The notes: a model not told the origin generated them from the sequence alone. A stretch of 64,000 nt of DNA from Neoscytalidium dimidiatum (GCA_037367355.1 CM074699.1:2666001-2730000), one strand, 5' to 3'; positions 1 through 11,548 are shown, counted from the first letter of the stretch. Translations and numbers: made by a program.

Positions 1-597
1 CGTCGACCAGTACTTAGAGTCACTTCCAAATGAGCTTGCCGCTTTGACATGTTTTGCGGACCAGGATTCTTCACACAGGAGGCTCGTCGGTAGTCATGCT
101 TTGCTTGAATACCTCCATGAAGTCAACACTTTAGAGACTTTCGAAACATGTAGTAGAGTATTAGTAAAGCAATGAGGCGGTGCTGAGGCGCAAAGGCTAA
201 ACCTGCAGTAGCAAGATGCTCCTGCGCGTGGGATTTGAAATACCGTACGACGAATTCCTATATATCTCGGGTCGTTCCCTTTCAATCTACGTATTATGGG
301 CTCGCGATTCTGACACATAAAGAGCCTTGGTACTGATACTGGTAAGAATTCGAACAGCGGGCGTATGCCTGAGGTTGGACAGTATTATTGACTGATGGCT
401 CAGACTTTGGTGTATTCCGTAGCGACTTCAAACATGAACTTAGGGTAGTCAACATCCAAGATCTCGCGAGAAATCCGGAATTTGAGAACTTATCAAGATC
501 AATGTCAGGATAAGCCTAACCAAGAATCAAATCACAATGAATGTCTTTGAAATACAGTTCTTATCCATGGGCTTTGCGAGAGAGTCAGATACCTGTA
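1..597. other. Left edge, no supported gene
   Basis: No recognisable coding segment. It probably holds sequence downstream of the HET-type relic that is read leftward from about 1.95 kb. Confidence 0.4.
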
Positions 598-1950
598 CTA
601 CCAAAAAGCCAAAACGTTCGTACACGACCAAATCACCTGGGTCAAGCGCTGCGGTGATATAACCCTATTACGAAGTTCACTCTCTCGACTTGCAGAACAA
701 CTAGAGGATAGGACAACATAATGGAACTCATTCTTGCCTTCGAAATTGCCCATTTTCAGGCAAATTACCCTAGTGTGATTGTCGATGGATTCTAGCCCTG
801 GTCCGTGATACCAAGAATCTAGCCGAAGTGGATACATCTCGCCGTTGAGCCTGAGAAAGAAGCCCGGATTCTTCACGGATTGCGCCTCTGTACTACAATA
901 ACAATAAGTCGCTTGGAGCAGTGGTCCAGATAGTAAAACACATAGTAAACTGCAACCACTCTCGCCATCGTCCTCGACCAAAGTATCAGAAACATCGATA
1001 AGCTTAGAGGCTGCTGCGAACATCTCACCTGCTCTTTGCTCTGGATATTTCACTGGACCGTCAACAGATGCCCAAGACCATGTGGGAGCCGTCCATATGG
1101 ATGGTCGCAGCTGGAGGTCTTTATGGCACTTTATTGACCAAAGGGCATCTTCAATAAAAGTATCCTCCCAAATTCCAGCAAAATACAGATTCCTTTCAGA
1201 GCAGAGTGGGAGCGAGGACCTCTTTATCGCAATTTCCATATCTCTTGCAAGACCTGCGATTGCAACAAGCTTGTCGGCCCCAAAAGAGAGTTACCGAGTA
1301 CAATACTCTCCGACCATCGAATGCCACCTTCTCGACAATCAAGTCCTATCTATTAAGTACTGTTTTAAGTTTTCACCCACCGCCCAGGAGTGCTGGATGT
1401 TCACTTCCGGCTCGAAGCGAGGGTCTTCAGGGGATGGAAAATCTGTCGGCACGAAACATTGACACAGAGTTTCTACCGAACATTCCCATACAAGTTCGTT
1501 GGCGGTGAAGTGAACCATCCTCTGCGAAAGGGGCATCTCTTGGAAAACCCACGCTCGATGCAGCAAGGGCATGTCGACACGCTTGTGAGGGATTTTCCGG
1601 CGGTCAAGATCTGAATTGAGCTGTCAATTCCAAGTGCTTCACGGTGTTCAGGTGGAAGATCGATGCGCTTGTGGTGAAACTGAGGGCTCATGGTCAAGAA
1701 ACAACCCCCCTCCGAAGATTCTGAAGCAGTTGCTGCGAGAGTTAATGTGCTGTTCTTATATATGCTGCACATGTTTGGTCCTTCCAGCCTCCAATCGTCT
1801 GTCATCCTGGATGATACAACTAGAATCAAAACATAGATACTTGAAGCCCAATTCTCGTGTAAGCAAAATTGCATCTTGGAATGGGAGTTCAGATAGTCTT
1901 CATCTTGAATGATAAACTATCAACCGATGTGACGGTTTAGTGGGGTCTCA
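598..1950 (-). pseudogene. HET-domain (heterokaryon incompatibility) gene relic
   Basis: Translated pieces follow the order of a fungal HET domain. Near 1,800-1,900 there is GFKYLCFDSSCIIQDD (family form GFKYLWIDSLCIIQDD). Near 1,700-1,800 follows DDWRLEGPNMCSIYKNSTLT, then LLHRAWVFQEMPLS near 1,540-1,570 and TAPTWSWASVDGPV near 1,070. The pieces lie in different frames: one shift falls near 1,810 and another near 1,565. Two in-frame stops lie between 1,240 and 1,340, in a stretch otherwise reading SFGADKLVAIAGLAR. In intact genes such proteins mediate self/non-self recognition and cell death. The several lesions make this a dead copy; the N-terminus was not found. Confidence 0.8.
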
Positions 1951-2566
1951 AAGCGGAGAGCGGGCCTATTAACATTTTGGGTATTCTTTCAGGACCACCT
2001 GGGTTGTCTCGTGTTCAGGAGATGAAAGGATGTCGGGAGGTGCAGTTTCTCAGGTCGAAAGGACAAGAGTGGGTAGTAGAGGACGATAATAGTCTGTGGG
2101 AGGTTGAAAGCGGGCATATCCTAACTGGAGTTGATGAGGGGAATCCTCAACATGGCGTTACGGAGCTGGTGCCTATCCGCTATGGTTTTGCTGTGAAGGA
2201 TGAGGTTCCTAATATATGGAAGCATGTAGGTTTTGTGTGAGACCCTCGTTCTTATCATCTGGACCATATATTTACTGATGTGGTGGAAAGGGTACACAGC
2301 CTCTGCTGGATGCTGAGACTCGAAGAATAGATGGCCACGGAGAATATGAAAAACCTGCTCCGGTCCTATTTCATCCTTGGTGCTTTTCAATATTCAAACA
2401 CATATCAACACAAGTGCTTGGAGGTGTCGATTCTCATGTTTGGTCGCCTGGCGCATTCTTGAGTAAGTTTCCCGGGATTTGAATGTGCGAAATCTGCAGA
2501 ATCCGGCCTCCAGTAACGATTGGTATATGAAAGGGGGTCTGAATACCTTGCAGCGAATCCTTAAAT
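1951..2566. other. Gene-free spacer between two relics
   Basis: Short frames exist on both strands, but none resembles a known family or continues either neighbouring relic convincingly. It could hold the lost N-terminus of the HET relic or the 5' part of the F-box relic. Confidence 0.35.
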
Positions 2567-3898
2567 GTGCCCGGCTTAGCGACCGCTATCCAGAGACGCA
2601 TATCAAGCTACGAAGACGGCTTTCGCAGCACTGTCCCCTTAGCGCAACAGCTGGACGAGAATATCTTACTGAGTGATCCGCTTCACAAGCTACCCTCCGA
2701 CTTCCGAATGGAACTCCTTGACCAAATTTCCTCCAAGGATATTGCGAGCGTCCGCGTAGCATCACGGGCATTTTGTCAACTTCCTGCTATCCTTTTTCGG
2801 CGGTTGCTACTCGAGGACATGCCCTGGTCCTTGGAAGTAAACAGCCTGGCAGTTGGCGGGACTAATTGGTTCCGGTTGTACTGCATGCTAAATTTCAACG
2901 GCATGACCATTGCGGGCTTTAAAAGCAAAAACGAATCTGGAAGGACGTGGAAGAGATTCTCGCCAAAAAAAAAAAAAAAAGGGCGTATAGAGATGATGGT
3001 ACGATACAGAGACGGGATCCACGGTCGACTATGACATTGCCGCATTCCCAAAAGGGCCGTGGTAACCAAGCATATCAGCCGCGAAATTCAAGCTTGGTCA
3101 TGTATCCGGCTAGCTCGTGCCGAGGTAGATAACTCTTGGCCTCGGGACCCAAGATTTGATGTGCAGAGGTTTCTGTCTACTGACAGCTGGGTCTTTGAGA
3201 TCTGCGCTCGGCCTGGAGCCTTCTACCCTGACGTTCCACATATTCAGGCTCCTGATGCCGATCTTGAATATATTGTTGGTGCGACGTTCAGGGCGCAAAC
3301 CCCACGTCTGGAGGTCCTTCAACTCGTTCCAAGTATCTACTCTCCAGTTCGGCAGATAAGACCATTCGTCTGTGGTCACTGGAGACTTGGATTTGTGTAA
3401 CCGTGTACAAATCACACGGTGGGCATGTCTGGGAGGTCAATGCTGTCAAAGGAATCTCACTCGTCAGTTACTCATTTTGTGCAATCATTTTTCTACACAA
3501 AGCTTGAGTATGACGAAGCCGACTTGGATCCCCCTCATCTTTGGTCACTCTGTAATTCAGTCCTCCCAACGTCTTTTCACGGGTTTATCTTGACGATGAA
3601 CATTGACAGCGAAAGTGAGGGCGTTGAGGTAAACCCCTTAATTGTCTACACAGCTGGACATGCGCACTATTACAGAAGACGCGATCTGAAATATAAAGGC
3701 CTTGACAGCGTCTCCGATCCCGCACTGGATCTCCTCGTCGACGCTGCACTTGTTGCCATATACACCGGGGCTTCCAGACTCTCCGAGATACATGGAGACG
3801 TAGTCCCAGGCTTAATTTCTTCCATTTGGAAAAATATCAGGATACAGAATACGGAAACCGATTTAGACGTTGTTTCATCCAGGAATCTAAGCAGCTAG
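2567..3898 (+). pseudogene. F-box-type protein relic
   Basis: The reading frame from about 2,650 contains an F-box-like stretch, KLPSDFRMELLDQISSKDIA followed by SVRVASRAFCQLP and then RRLLLEDMPW, a pattern common in fungal F-box proteins that recruit substrates to SCF ubiquitin ligases. After TNWFRLYC the frame breaks: the expected RIWKDVEEI motif lies in the next frame, just before an A16 homopolymer (about 2,965-2,980). Further coding-like sequence resumes in the original frame (3,059-3,400 and 3,419-3,898), separated by stops. No in-frame ATG precedes the F-box. A relic is the best reading; small introns or assembly errors at the A-run are alternatives. Confidence 0.55.
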
Positions 3899-4734
3899 TT
3901 CCGTACGCCGTGAGTCTCGCGAAGAGAGCTGTAAGGATTTATCCAACAACCCACTCAGTCCGAACATACTTAGGGCGGGATCCCAAGCGCACTTCTGAGA
4001 CCTAAGAAGCGGGATTGTCTTTGACATTGATCGTGGCTAAGAAGGTGTCATTGGCGCGGAAGCCCGTTCCGCACCCATTTCAATTCTACCGTATGTGTTC
4101 TGACCATCTGCACGAGTGGTGGCCGGGTACCATCTGTCACTTTTACTGGAAGAACAAACCATTAGCTTGTTATCTTGACGCTGCTAAGAAGGTAGTTTAG
4201 TATATTAGGTAGTAGATAGTAAAGTCCGCACAACCAATGGTTCACAGCAAAGATCAGCTACTACATCACACTCAGTCGGACAACGGACAGTGTTGGAGCA
4301 AAACCTCGTAAGTACTTGTATTCGTTGTTGTCTCCTCCGTCTCTGAGAGAGTGGAGGAGCTAAACTACCCAGCGGCGCTAGCGCCGCGCTAAGCGTACCT
4401 AAGCGTACCTGCCATAACAGACAGAACCAGCCATGGCTACTGAGCACTCGAGGCCATACACATTCTCCTACATGTATATAAACCAAAATCATCGCAGAGA
4501 TTTAATACCATTGTTAGCAACACGGCATTCGCAGAATGCACAGTCTCGTCGTTCCACTCCTTGCATTCTCACTCTCTCCTTATACCCAATCAAGGAACCT
4601 TCACGGCTTTCCGTTTTATTCCATACTTAGGTCTTGAGAGGAAGAAGCCGCCGTCACAAAGCACGCCCTCTTGCCTTATGTTCTCATGCTTTATTTCCAA
4701 TCTTTGCGCTTCATTGTACTAGATGGTCAAAGGG
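3899..4734. other. Spacer, no gene seen
   Basis: No supported coding sequence. A GC-rich inverted-repeat-like patch lies near 4,370-4,410, where the GCGCTAGCGC palindrome is followed by a doubled AAGCGTACCT motif. Confidence 0.35.
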
Positions 4735-5150
4735 TTATTCGACGTTAATGCAGACTTTTCCAATCCGCTCATCGTTGCTTATGTATACATATGCTAGTAG
4801 TACCTCCTCACGACTGAACCCAGAAATACGCTCTGCCGGCATCGACAAGTCTTTTGCCACTACGAACTTGACCAGTTCCTCTGTCATTTCGACTGGGCCC
4901 CATTTTATACCTCTCACATTGCACGTGTAGATAGCACGGGTATCGGGAAATCGGGATTCTCTGACTGCAGAGGACCAGCCACGAAGCCAATGACATATAT
5001 GACATCCCCATGTGCAATGGCTCTTAGACTCTGTCCGATAGTACGTGCGCCCCCAACCTCGAGTATGTGGTCAACGCCGTGCACATCGGTAACTCGAAGC
5101 ACTTCATTCTCCCACGCCAGCGTCGTCTTTTATAGTCAACTCCATGTTAC
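4735..5150 (-). pseudogene. Zinc-type alcohol dehydrogenase (MDR) C-terminal relic
   Basis: On the minus strand, frame pieces read WENEVLRVTDVHGVDHILEV, then GGARTIGQSLRAIAHGDVIY and VIGFVAG. These match the nucleotide-binding half of MDR alcohol dehydrogenases/quinone reductases. After a shift near 4,930 the match continues with CNVRGIKWGPVEMTEELVKF and ends in ERIGKVCINVE plus stop at 4,735. The 5' half is missing, and the frame shifts again near 5,130. The relic runs opposite the NmrA-like gene and lies in that gene's upstream region. It is a truncated, frameshifted fragment and not a functional enzyme. Confidence 0.75.
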
Positions 5151-5316
5151 CTTTTATCAGCCGGCTGTCACCGACCGTTGCGAAGCAAGGAACACATCCG
5201 CGTACGCCATAGTCTACCAAACTCAGGTCCTGGAAATCGAAACACTACCAACTGTTCAATTTTACTCTTTCATTAGTTCAGAGACATTTCTTTCGTCTTC
5301 GCGTATACTCTCGACA

Positions 5317-6300
5317 ATGTCAACCACTACTGCAGTTTCAATCGTCGACAACAGCAGTAAACTCGCCCCAGAAACTGCTTCTGCTCTCCTTCGCCGCCCA
5401 AGCGTCCAACTTCGTGGATCTTGCCATGACATCAGCGAACTCCCGCAGTTTCTCAGGGGGCACACCTGTGTACAACTCATCCAGACTGGCCCATACGACG
5501 AAGACAAGTTAAAAGAACTTGTCAAAGGGGCTGACGTTGTAGTCTGCAGCTTCTGGGCCGACAACCGATCTATGTTCAAGGCCCATAAGTTTTTGATAGA
5601 TTTGAGTGACGAGCAAGGGGTTCCGCGTTATATCGCTAGCGACTACACCACCGACTACAGCAAAGTTGGCCTCGGAGACATCCTTTTGAAAGACACAATG
5701 ATCAAAGCCAAGACGTATCTAGAGGAGAAACCAAAGATCAAGGCGGTGTATGTGCTAGTTGGCTTGCTGGTGGACATCTTTTTTGAAACATTCAAAATCT
5801 GGGACCCCAAAGAGCGGAAATTGAGCTACTGCGGGACTTCTCAGGAGTCCTGGGAGTTCACCACGTATCGGACTCCTGCCGAGTATTTAGCCGCTATTGC
5901 GCTCGATGCGGATGCTGTAACAACTCTTAGCTATAAGCTTCTCCGCTCGGATCATTTCGACTGCGTACTGGTTGATGTAGTTCGTGGGGTGGGGGGTCGG
6001 AAAAGCACACTCGGAATCGCGGAGCTCATCGAGTCTGTCTATGGCACCCACGTCAAACTTGAGAAACTTGGATCGCTCAAGTATTGTTACAAACCAAGGG
6101 AATCTGGCGAAGATTTGCAGGTTCTTCTCTCGTAAGTGAAGTGAGTCCTCGCGCATCAAGTAGTACTAACTTAAGGCAGCTCCGTCACCTACTTCCTACT
6201 AAACGGGACAGCATCCATAGTGCAATTTCTGGACAATAAGAGATATCCGGAAATAAGACCGGAAAGCTTACGTGACTACCTTGAAAGGCATCGAATTTAG
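5317..6300 (+). CDS. NmrA-like / isoflavone-reductase-type NAD(P)-binding protein
   Basis: Two exons, 5,317-6,131 and 6,180-6,300. The 48-base intron has GTAAGT, a perfect TACTAAC branch site and GCAG; total 311 aa. An earlier in-frame ATG at 4,990 would add about 109 residues overlapping the ADH relic and is rejected. The body fits the NmrA/atypical short-chain dehydrogenase fold: KGADVVVCSFWADNR, then VPRYIASDYTTDY, then AKTYLEEK. Exon 2 ends with RYPEIRPESLRDYLERH, the usual family ending. Such proteins are cytosolic redox sensors or reductases. Oddity: where the Gly-rich dinucleotide motif should be, the N-terminus reads VSIVDNSSKLAPETASALL and lacks the glycines, so cofactor binding may be impaired. 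Confidence 0.8.
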
Positions 6301-7225
6301 TAGATTCGAGACTCGCTGTACTGCAAAAAGTAAAGAAGAAAACTCTCTACTAAGTGACAAGCTACCAACCATCGGATCTACTGAAGAGGAGGAGTTTGAC
6401 ATGACCGTCCTAATTCTTCCGCTCAACTCACCTGCTTTACCGCATCTCGCCTCCACCAGCCGCCTTACTAAAATACTGCTATCCCTATCATCTAACCCTG
6501 AACCCTGTTCATCCATCCCAAATTTTTGAAATTCCACACTTCACATCATCTTCTCGCTGAACGAATCCTCAAATACATTTACGCTCTCTATTACATCTGC
6601 ACTACTTTAATCCGTACACGTCGCTTCAGTGCGCTCTCAAATGCCTTTATTTAATTTGTTTTTACTGTTTGAAAATTTTTTTTTTCGCGCCGTTGCTCTT
6701 TCTTTATAAGTCCACACAACCAACGGATCGGCATCAAAGAAGATCGGCTTCTCCAGCGAATAGCCCAGCACCCAGTTGAACACCCAGGAACTCCTCAAAT
6801 AGTGGCCTGTGGAGCGGATAGAATGCCGAAGGTGCCCACCAGGCGGACTCGCGAGGTTGTAAAACAAATTGTATAGCGTGTTCTGACAGAGCGGCCGCTC
6901 TATCTGCAACCATGACTGTCATTACTAAACGAATCAGGTAGCCTACACAGGGGCGATTTTGGTGCCTTTGTTCACTGAAAAGGAGCCCGTTCGCTGCCAG
7001 ACGAGGCGCAGTGAGAAAATGCTCGGCAAAAGCCGGGATCTCTCCTACACGCGACTTCCTGCAGACCTGGGGAGGATGAATCGGGGGGAAAAACACTGAA
7101 AAAGTAATAAAACGTATGCTTTAACGTCCACGACAACTCTATCAAATGGTATCTGCCCGCCCTGCACTGCCATGCCATGCCATGCCGCCGCCCTCCACTA
7201 TACATCTCAGCAACCGTTGCTTCGC
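6301..7225. other. Convergent intergenic region
   Basis: Lies between the ends of the NmrA-like gene (plus) and the oxysterol-binding protein gene (minus), so it should contain both 3' UTRs. A T-run sits near 6,675. No gene seen. Confidence 0.5.
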
Positions 7226-10200
7226 TCACACTTCCAGCACATCCGTCACGCCCGTCCATTCGCCCTTGGCCCTCTCCTCCCAGTAACCGTCCTTGCCCAC
7301 CTTCAAGCGCCACTCCTCCTCGCCGCCGCCCTCGCCCTCGCCCTCCCCACCCGCAACCTTCACGAACCAGCGGGGCGACCAATGCTGCCCGTGCTCCTCC
7401 ATGACGCGCCTCCGCTGCCTCTGCCTCTCCTCCAGTTTCGCCTTCAGCGCCTCCGCCTTGTCCAGGTCGCCCTCCTCGACGGCCCGCTGATCGGGGCGCA
7501 GCCGGCTGTCCGTCGGGGCGAGCTTGCCCTGCTCGATGGGCGTGACCTCGTTCAGGCTGGCGGCGAAGGCCGTGAAGCCGTACCGCTTCTCCGCCTGGTC
7601 GACCAGTGGCCCGGCCTTCCAGACCGACTGCTTCGAGTCGGCGCCGTCGCGCGTGAAGTGCAGCTCCGCCGTCCACTTGCCCGCCAAGCCCAGCGACAGC
7701 TGCGCGCCGCCCTGGTCCGGCGGCGCGAACGCCTGCACCGTCACCTCCTCCGACCGCCCCGCGAACATGCCGCCCGCCTTGAACGTCGCGATCGCCTTGG
7801 CGCCCGTCGTTTCGTTGACCACCGTCATCGTGCCGACCGGCTCGACGTACTTCTCGCCCGCGATGATGTTGCGCAGGAACGACGTCGCCATCGTCCAGCT
7901 GTAGTGCTCGCCGCCGCTGCCCGGGCCCGGGTTGTGCAGGAAGAGCCGCGCGCGGCCATCTGTGTTGAGTTCCGCGGACTTGCCCCAGAACTTTTGTACC
8001 GGCATCGGCGATTGGAGGAACGTCCAGTCCTTCGCTTCTGCCTGGCAGGCCATGCGCACCGGCCGATGCGAGACCTTCTCAGCCAGGAAGCGGAAGCCTT
8101 TGTCCTCGCGGACCAGTTCGAATGTTTCGCCCAGCATGGGATTGAAGGGTTTGCGAATGGCACGCTCCTTAACGCGCGAGTTTGAAAATGACGAAATCGC
8201 GAAAGCCATGATGTAGAGGATGCGAGAACCGTCTTCGGCAGGGGAATTGACGGCGGCGTCGATAAGTTCCGAGTATTCCATCTGCTCGGCAATACGCTGG
8301 ACCAAGCTAAGGGGTTCGTTTGCGGACACTGGCATGGCGATGGTGGAGAGATCCTTGCCGACGTTCTTGCGGAGGAAAGCGATCAAGCTGGGAGGAGCAA
8401 CCTTGGGTGCGGCGACAGTCGTACGGCGCTGAACCTTGTCCAGGGGCAGTGGCGTGAGAGATTTCGGCTTCGGTGGGAAAAGACCTGGCTGTCCTTCGCG
8501 GCTGGCACGGTTGAATGCTCCAATGCCCTCACCTTCGCTGCTTGCCTCAGACTCGCCATCTGATACCTCCTCGTTTCTGTCACCCGTGTCGTCATTGCTG
8601 TCTCGGCGAATAGTAAGAAGTTTAGATTGTCCGCCTTCTTCATCTCCTCCAGTTGCGTCAAAGAACTCGTCTGAAGACATAGAATCAATACTCTTCCTGG
8701 ACTCTGCAAGAGAGCCTGTTGGTGCGCGCCTAAGCCGGGTTTCTGCCAAAAGGCTGGAAGATTCGGAAACCACCGCATCAAGATCACGCAGGATGGCTAG
8801 GACATGTTCGTGTATACTCTCATCGGCTGAGCTGTTGGCGCGGACTTTTGGTACAGTCAAAGACGAAGCACCTCCGTTTGGAAGCGGTGGTACCGGAGGC
8901 ACAGCTGCGGCTGGTACCGCAGGCCCTACTTGGCCGGAAACGCTCTTCCTGAGCCCTCCAGCCTGGTTAGGAGCTGACGAGCTGGGCTTCCTCTTCCAGA
9001 AAGCGGACGACTTCTTCTCGGACCGCGCGTCATCGTCTCTAAAGTACTCTGCAGATTCCTGTGACTCAGCTGGGCTTGATACCCCGCTGACACCGCCCTT
9101 GATGCTACTTGCACTTGACGGCGCGGCTGAAGTATTCTTCGGATCCGTATCTTTCGCCAGCCGGCGCACCGCATCCCTGATTCCGGCGACGCGGCCAACA
9201 AGAGCCTCAATTCGCCCCCAATCGCGATCGTTCTGCTCGGCCAAGGCCGGAGCCGGGGTTGGCCAGTTGTAATCCTTCGCCTTAGTATCCTCAGGAGACT
9301 GCAAGCTGCCCGCTTGACTCGAAGCCCGTTCTAGGGCATCCTTCCAGGCATCAAAGTCTTTCTTGTTGTTAGCCTTCAAATGCCATACCTCCGCTCCTGA
9401 ATCTACGGAAATCTCCCTGGTCTTCTCGTCCGCAGCAATGGCGGCCAAGGACAAGGGAATCGCGCCTCGCAGGGCGGACGAGCTACGGCTCTGGTAGTAC
9501 GACAGGGTCGAGGAGGTGAAATCCAGCGAGAAGAAGCGGCGCGCATAACCCTGATTCCTCTTCCTCCTCTTCTTCAGCAGCACGCCCGTGTAAAACAGCG
9601 AGCCGCCGGGCGTCGTCGCCTCGGCCACGTGCCGGGAGCGCGGGCGCGGGTCCGCCGCGACCATGGGCTCCTGCGCCAGCGAGTCCGTCGACTCGCCGAA
9701 ATCGCCGGGGGGCAGGTTCGGGCTGGCGCCGCCGCCGACGGCCTGCGAGAAGTGCAGGTGGTGGCCGGACTTGGGCGGCGCGTTGGTCGGGTGCGTCATC
9801 AGCACGAAGGTCGCCGTCTTGGAGACCTGCTTCGAGAACGTGTTGTCGAAGACCAGGCCGTACATGCCGCCCTCGCCTTCCGGCACGTCGTAGCGCCCCA
9901 TCGACACCTTGTCTGCCTCGCACTTGCCCGTCCACGACACGGGCTTCAGGCCTATGCTCTGTAATTTTTCCACGACCAGTGTTCTGTCGTTCCGCGAAGC
10001 GTTCGCGCCAACGCCGTTCGCGCCTACGGAGGCGCCGCGCGGCCGGCCCGTGGCAGCCTCGCCTCCGGCCGCTGTTTGAGGTGCGTCATTGATGCCGGCG
10101 GCGACGGTGGACGGGAGGTTCGGGGTTTCGCCGTTCTTGGTTCCCGGGTGCTTGAAGATGCCGAAGTTGACCGACTTCTTGTGCGGTTGAATGCTCCAGG

Positions 10201-10366
10201 AGATGGAGTGTCCGGCGGGAACGTTGATCCAGCGTACGAGGTACGACTGCCGTGCTGTTAGCACTAAATTTGCTGGTTGTGAATGGCGCTGGGCTGCAGA
10301 GCGCCGTATTTGGCATTTCGAGACGCGTACCTTACTGTGGATCTGCAGCTGCTCCATGCCAGCCAT
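7226..10366 (-). CDS. OSH3: Osh3-type oxysterol-binding protein (GOLD-PH-FFAT-ORD)
   Basis: Exons 10,366-10,331 and 10,246-7,226. The 84-base intron (GTACGC...CTAAC...GGCAG) is in frame, but removing it joins MAGMEQLQIHSK to SYLVRWINVPAG, the expected N-terminus; 1,018 aa. Order: GOLD-like domain (about 13-180), PH domain (about 227-320, starting GSLFYTGVLLKKRR), a serine-rich linker with the FFAT motif DEFFDAT (about 536-542), then the lipid-transfer ORD (about 656-1,018). The family carries sterol or PI4P at ER-plasma membrane contacts and binds VAP/Scs2 through FFAT. The ORD fingerprint reads EKVSHRP instead of EQVSHHPP, the Osh3 variant linked to PI4P rather than sterol binding. Confidence 0.93.
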   Translation of the reverse strand: MAGMEQLQIHSKVRVSKCQIRRSAAQRHSQPANLVLTARQSYLVRWINVPAGHSISWSIQPHKKSVNFGIFKHPGTKNGETPNLPSTVAAGINDAPQTAAGGEAATGRPRGASVGANGVGANASRNDRTLVVEKLQSIGLKPVSWTGKCEADKVSMGRYDVPEGEGGMYGLVFDNTFSKQVSKTATFVLMTHPTNAPPKSGHHLHFSQAVGGGASPNLPPGDFGESTDSLAQEPMVAADPRPRSRHVAEATTPGGSLFYTGVLLKKRRKRNQGYARRFFSLDFTSSTLSYYQSRSSSALRGAIPLSLAAIAADEKTREISVDSGAEVWHLKANNKKDFDAWKDALERASSQAGSLQSPEDTKAKDYNWPTPAPALAEQNDRDWGRIEALVGRVAGIRDAVRRLAKDTDPKNTSAAPSSASSIKGGVSGVSSPAESQESAEYFRDDDARSEKKSSAFWKRKPSSSAPNQAGGLRKSVSGQVGPAVPAAAVPPVPPLPNGGASSLTVPKVRANSSADESIHEHVLAILRDLDAVVSESSSLLAETRLRRAPTGSLAESRKSIDSMSSDEFFDATGGDEEGGQSKLLTIRRDSNDDTGDRNEEVSDGESEASSEGEGIGAFNRASREGQPGLFPPKPKSLTPLPLDKVQRRTTVAAPKVAPPSLIAFLRKNVGKDLSTIAMPVSANEPLSLVQRIAEQMEYSELIDAAVNSPAEDGSRILYIMAFAISSFSNSRVKERAIRKPFNPMLGETFELVREDKGFRFLAEKVSHRPVRMACQAEAKDWTFLQSPMPVQKFWGKSAELNTDGRARLFLHNPGPGSGGEHYSWTMATSFLRNIIAGEKYVEPVGTMTVVNETTGAKAIATFKAGGMFAGRSEEVTVQAFAPPDQGGAQLSLGLAGKWTAELHFTRDGADSKQSVWKAGPLVDQAEKRYGFTAFAASLNEVTPIEQGKLAPTDSRLRPDQRAVEEGDLDKAEALKAKLEERQRQRRRVMEEHGQHWSPRWFVKVAGGEGEGEGGGEEEWRLKVGKDGYWEERAKGEWTGVTDVLEV

Positions 10367-11122
10367 CTTGCCTGATTGCGCACCTTGCGGGGGTGTGGTT
10401 TGTTTAGTAGGGGAAGGGGGGTTGAGGGCTCTCCGCTGGCGCTGTAGCGTTTGTCCGAGGCGACAGCGGCTCTGCGGGGATGTTCAGTATTCGAAGAGTA
10501 TCAATACGCGGCGCGTGTGTTGTTGAATTAATGGACAACGAGCATGGTCATAAGCTTAATTGCCGCGTGGAATGACGGAGGTTGGATCGCGGGAGCTCCG
10601 GGGGGAAGTGGAAGAGGGTCGGGCTTTTAGCTCTGGATGGCGGGTCGCGGATGGGAAGCAGGCCAGGGAGCAGGGAGAGAGCGGGAGGATGTTCGCAGGC
10701 GTGGGCCGGGTGGTTGGTCGTGCAGGCAGCCGGGGGGTAGGGATGCGCGCTTCGTCTGCCGGCGGTCGGGGCGGGAGGGGAGCGAGGATGACGAGAAAGT
10801 AAGATGGGACACTCGGACGGAGCTCGAGCTTGGAGCTTGGACGGGCGTCGGGACTAGGGGAACGCGCCACTGCTGCCTTTTTGTTCTTTCAGCCTCGAAT
10901 CCGCCGGCAATGCCAGGTACTGTACTTTGCAAATCGCAGAGCGGTCCGGAGCAAGCGGGACTGAGGCTACCTGTTCTCAGCCATGTAGCCGCAGGGCGAA
11001 TCCTTCCAAGGACTTGACGCCCGTGTTCGTATCGCGTCTCCAGCCACGCGCAGCTTCAGTCAGCAGCGCAGCGCGCCAGGTCATCTGCAGCGCCTCACAA
11101 CGACCGTCCGGGGGCCTCCCAC

Positions 11123-11159
11123 CTCAGCCTTCAGCCTTCAGCCTTCAGCCTTCAGCCTT
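11123..11159. repeat. Tandem 7-mer array (TCAGCCT)n
   Basis: About five perfect copies of a 7-base unit, followed by a proline/GC-rich stretch. Likely a slippage-prone minisatellite. Confidence 0.85.
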
Positions 11160-11541
11160 ACCGCGGGGCGTCGCCAAGAAAAAGCGCCTCGTCCGCAAAT
11201 CCCACCGCCCAGCGCTGCCCTCGTCATCAGCCGCCAGCAGCCGCCGCCGCCGCTGCCGCCGCCGCCATGTGAGGCATTCAACTTAAGGAAGATGCCGCGG
11301 CCGATGAGCCTAACGGCGTGCACATGCTTCTCCGCTACGTGCGGTGCGGTGCGGTGCGGCACGGAAACCCGCAAACCCCGTTGGCCGACTGCCGCCGCAC
11401 GAGGATTACTTATGCTCGGACCGAACCGGAGTCATCTATTGTGCCGTCCCGGCTGTTGCTGGCTTTGGCAATTCTGTCGCGAGCGAGCATCTGCAAGCCT
11501 CTGGTCTCACACCGCCTCGGCCAACGTCGCCCGCTTCCCGT

Positions 11542-11548
11542 GCATGCA

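Noticed and set aside
4990..5316. N-terminal extension of the NmrA-like protein
   Set aside because: It overlaps the antisense alcohol dehydrogenase relic and lacks family resemblance; the ATG at 5,317 fits the family start.
7172..8185. 337-codon plus-strand frame
   Set aside because: It is antisense to the OSH3-like ORD, has arginine/leucine composition typical of the shadow of a GC-rich gene, and matches no family.
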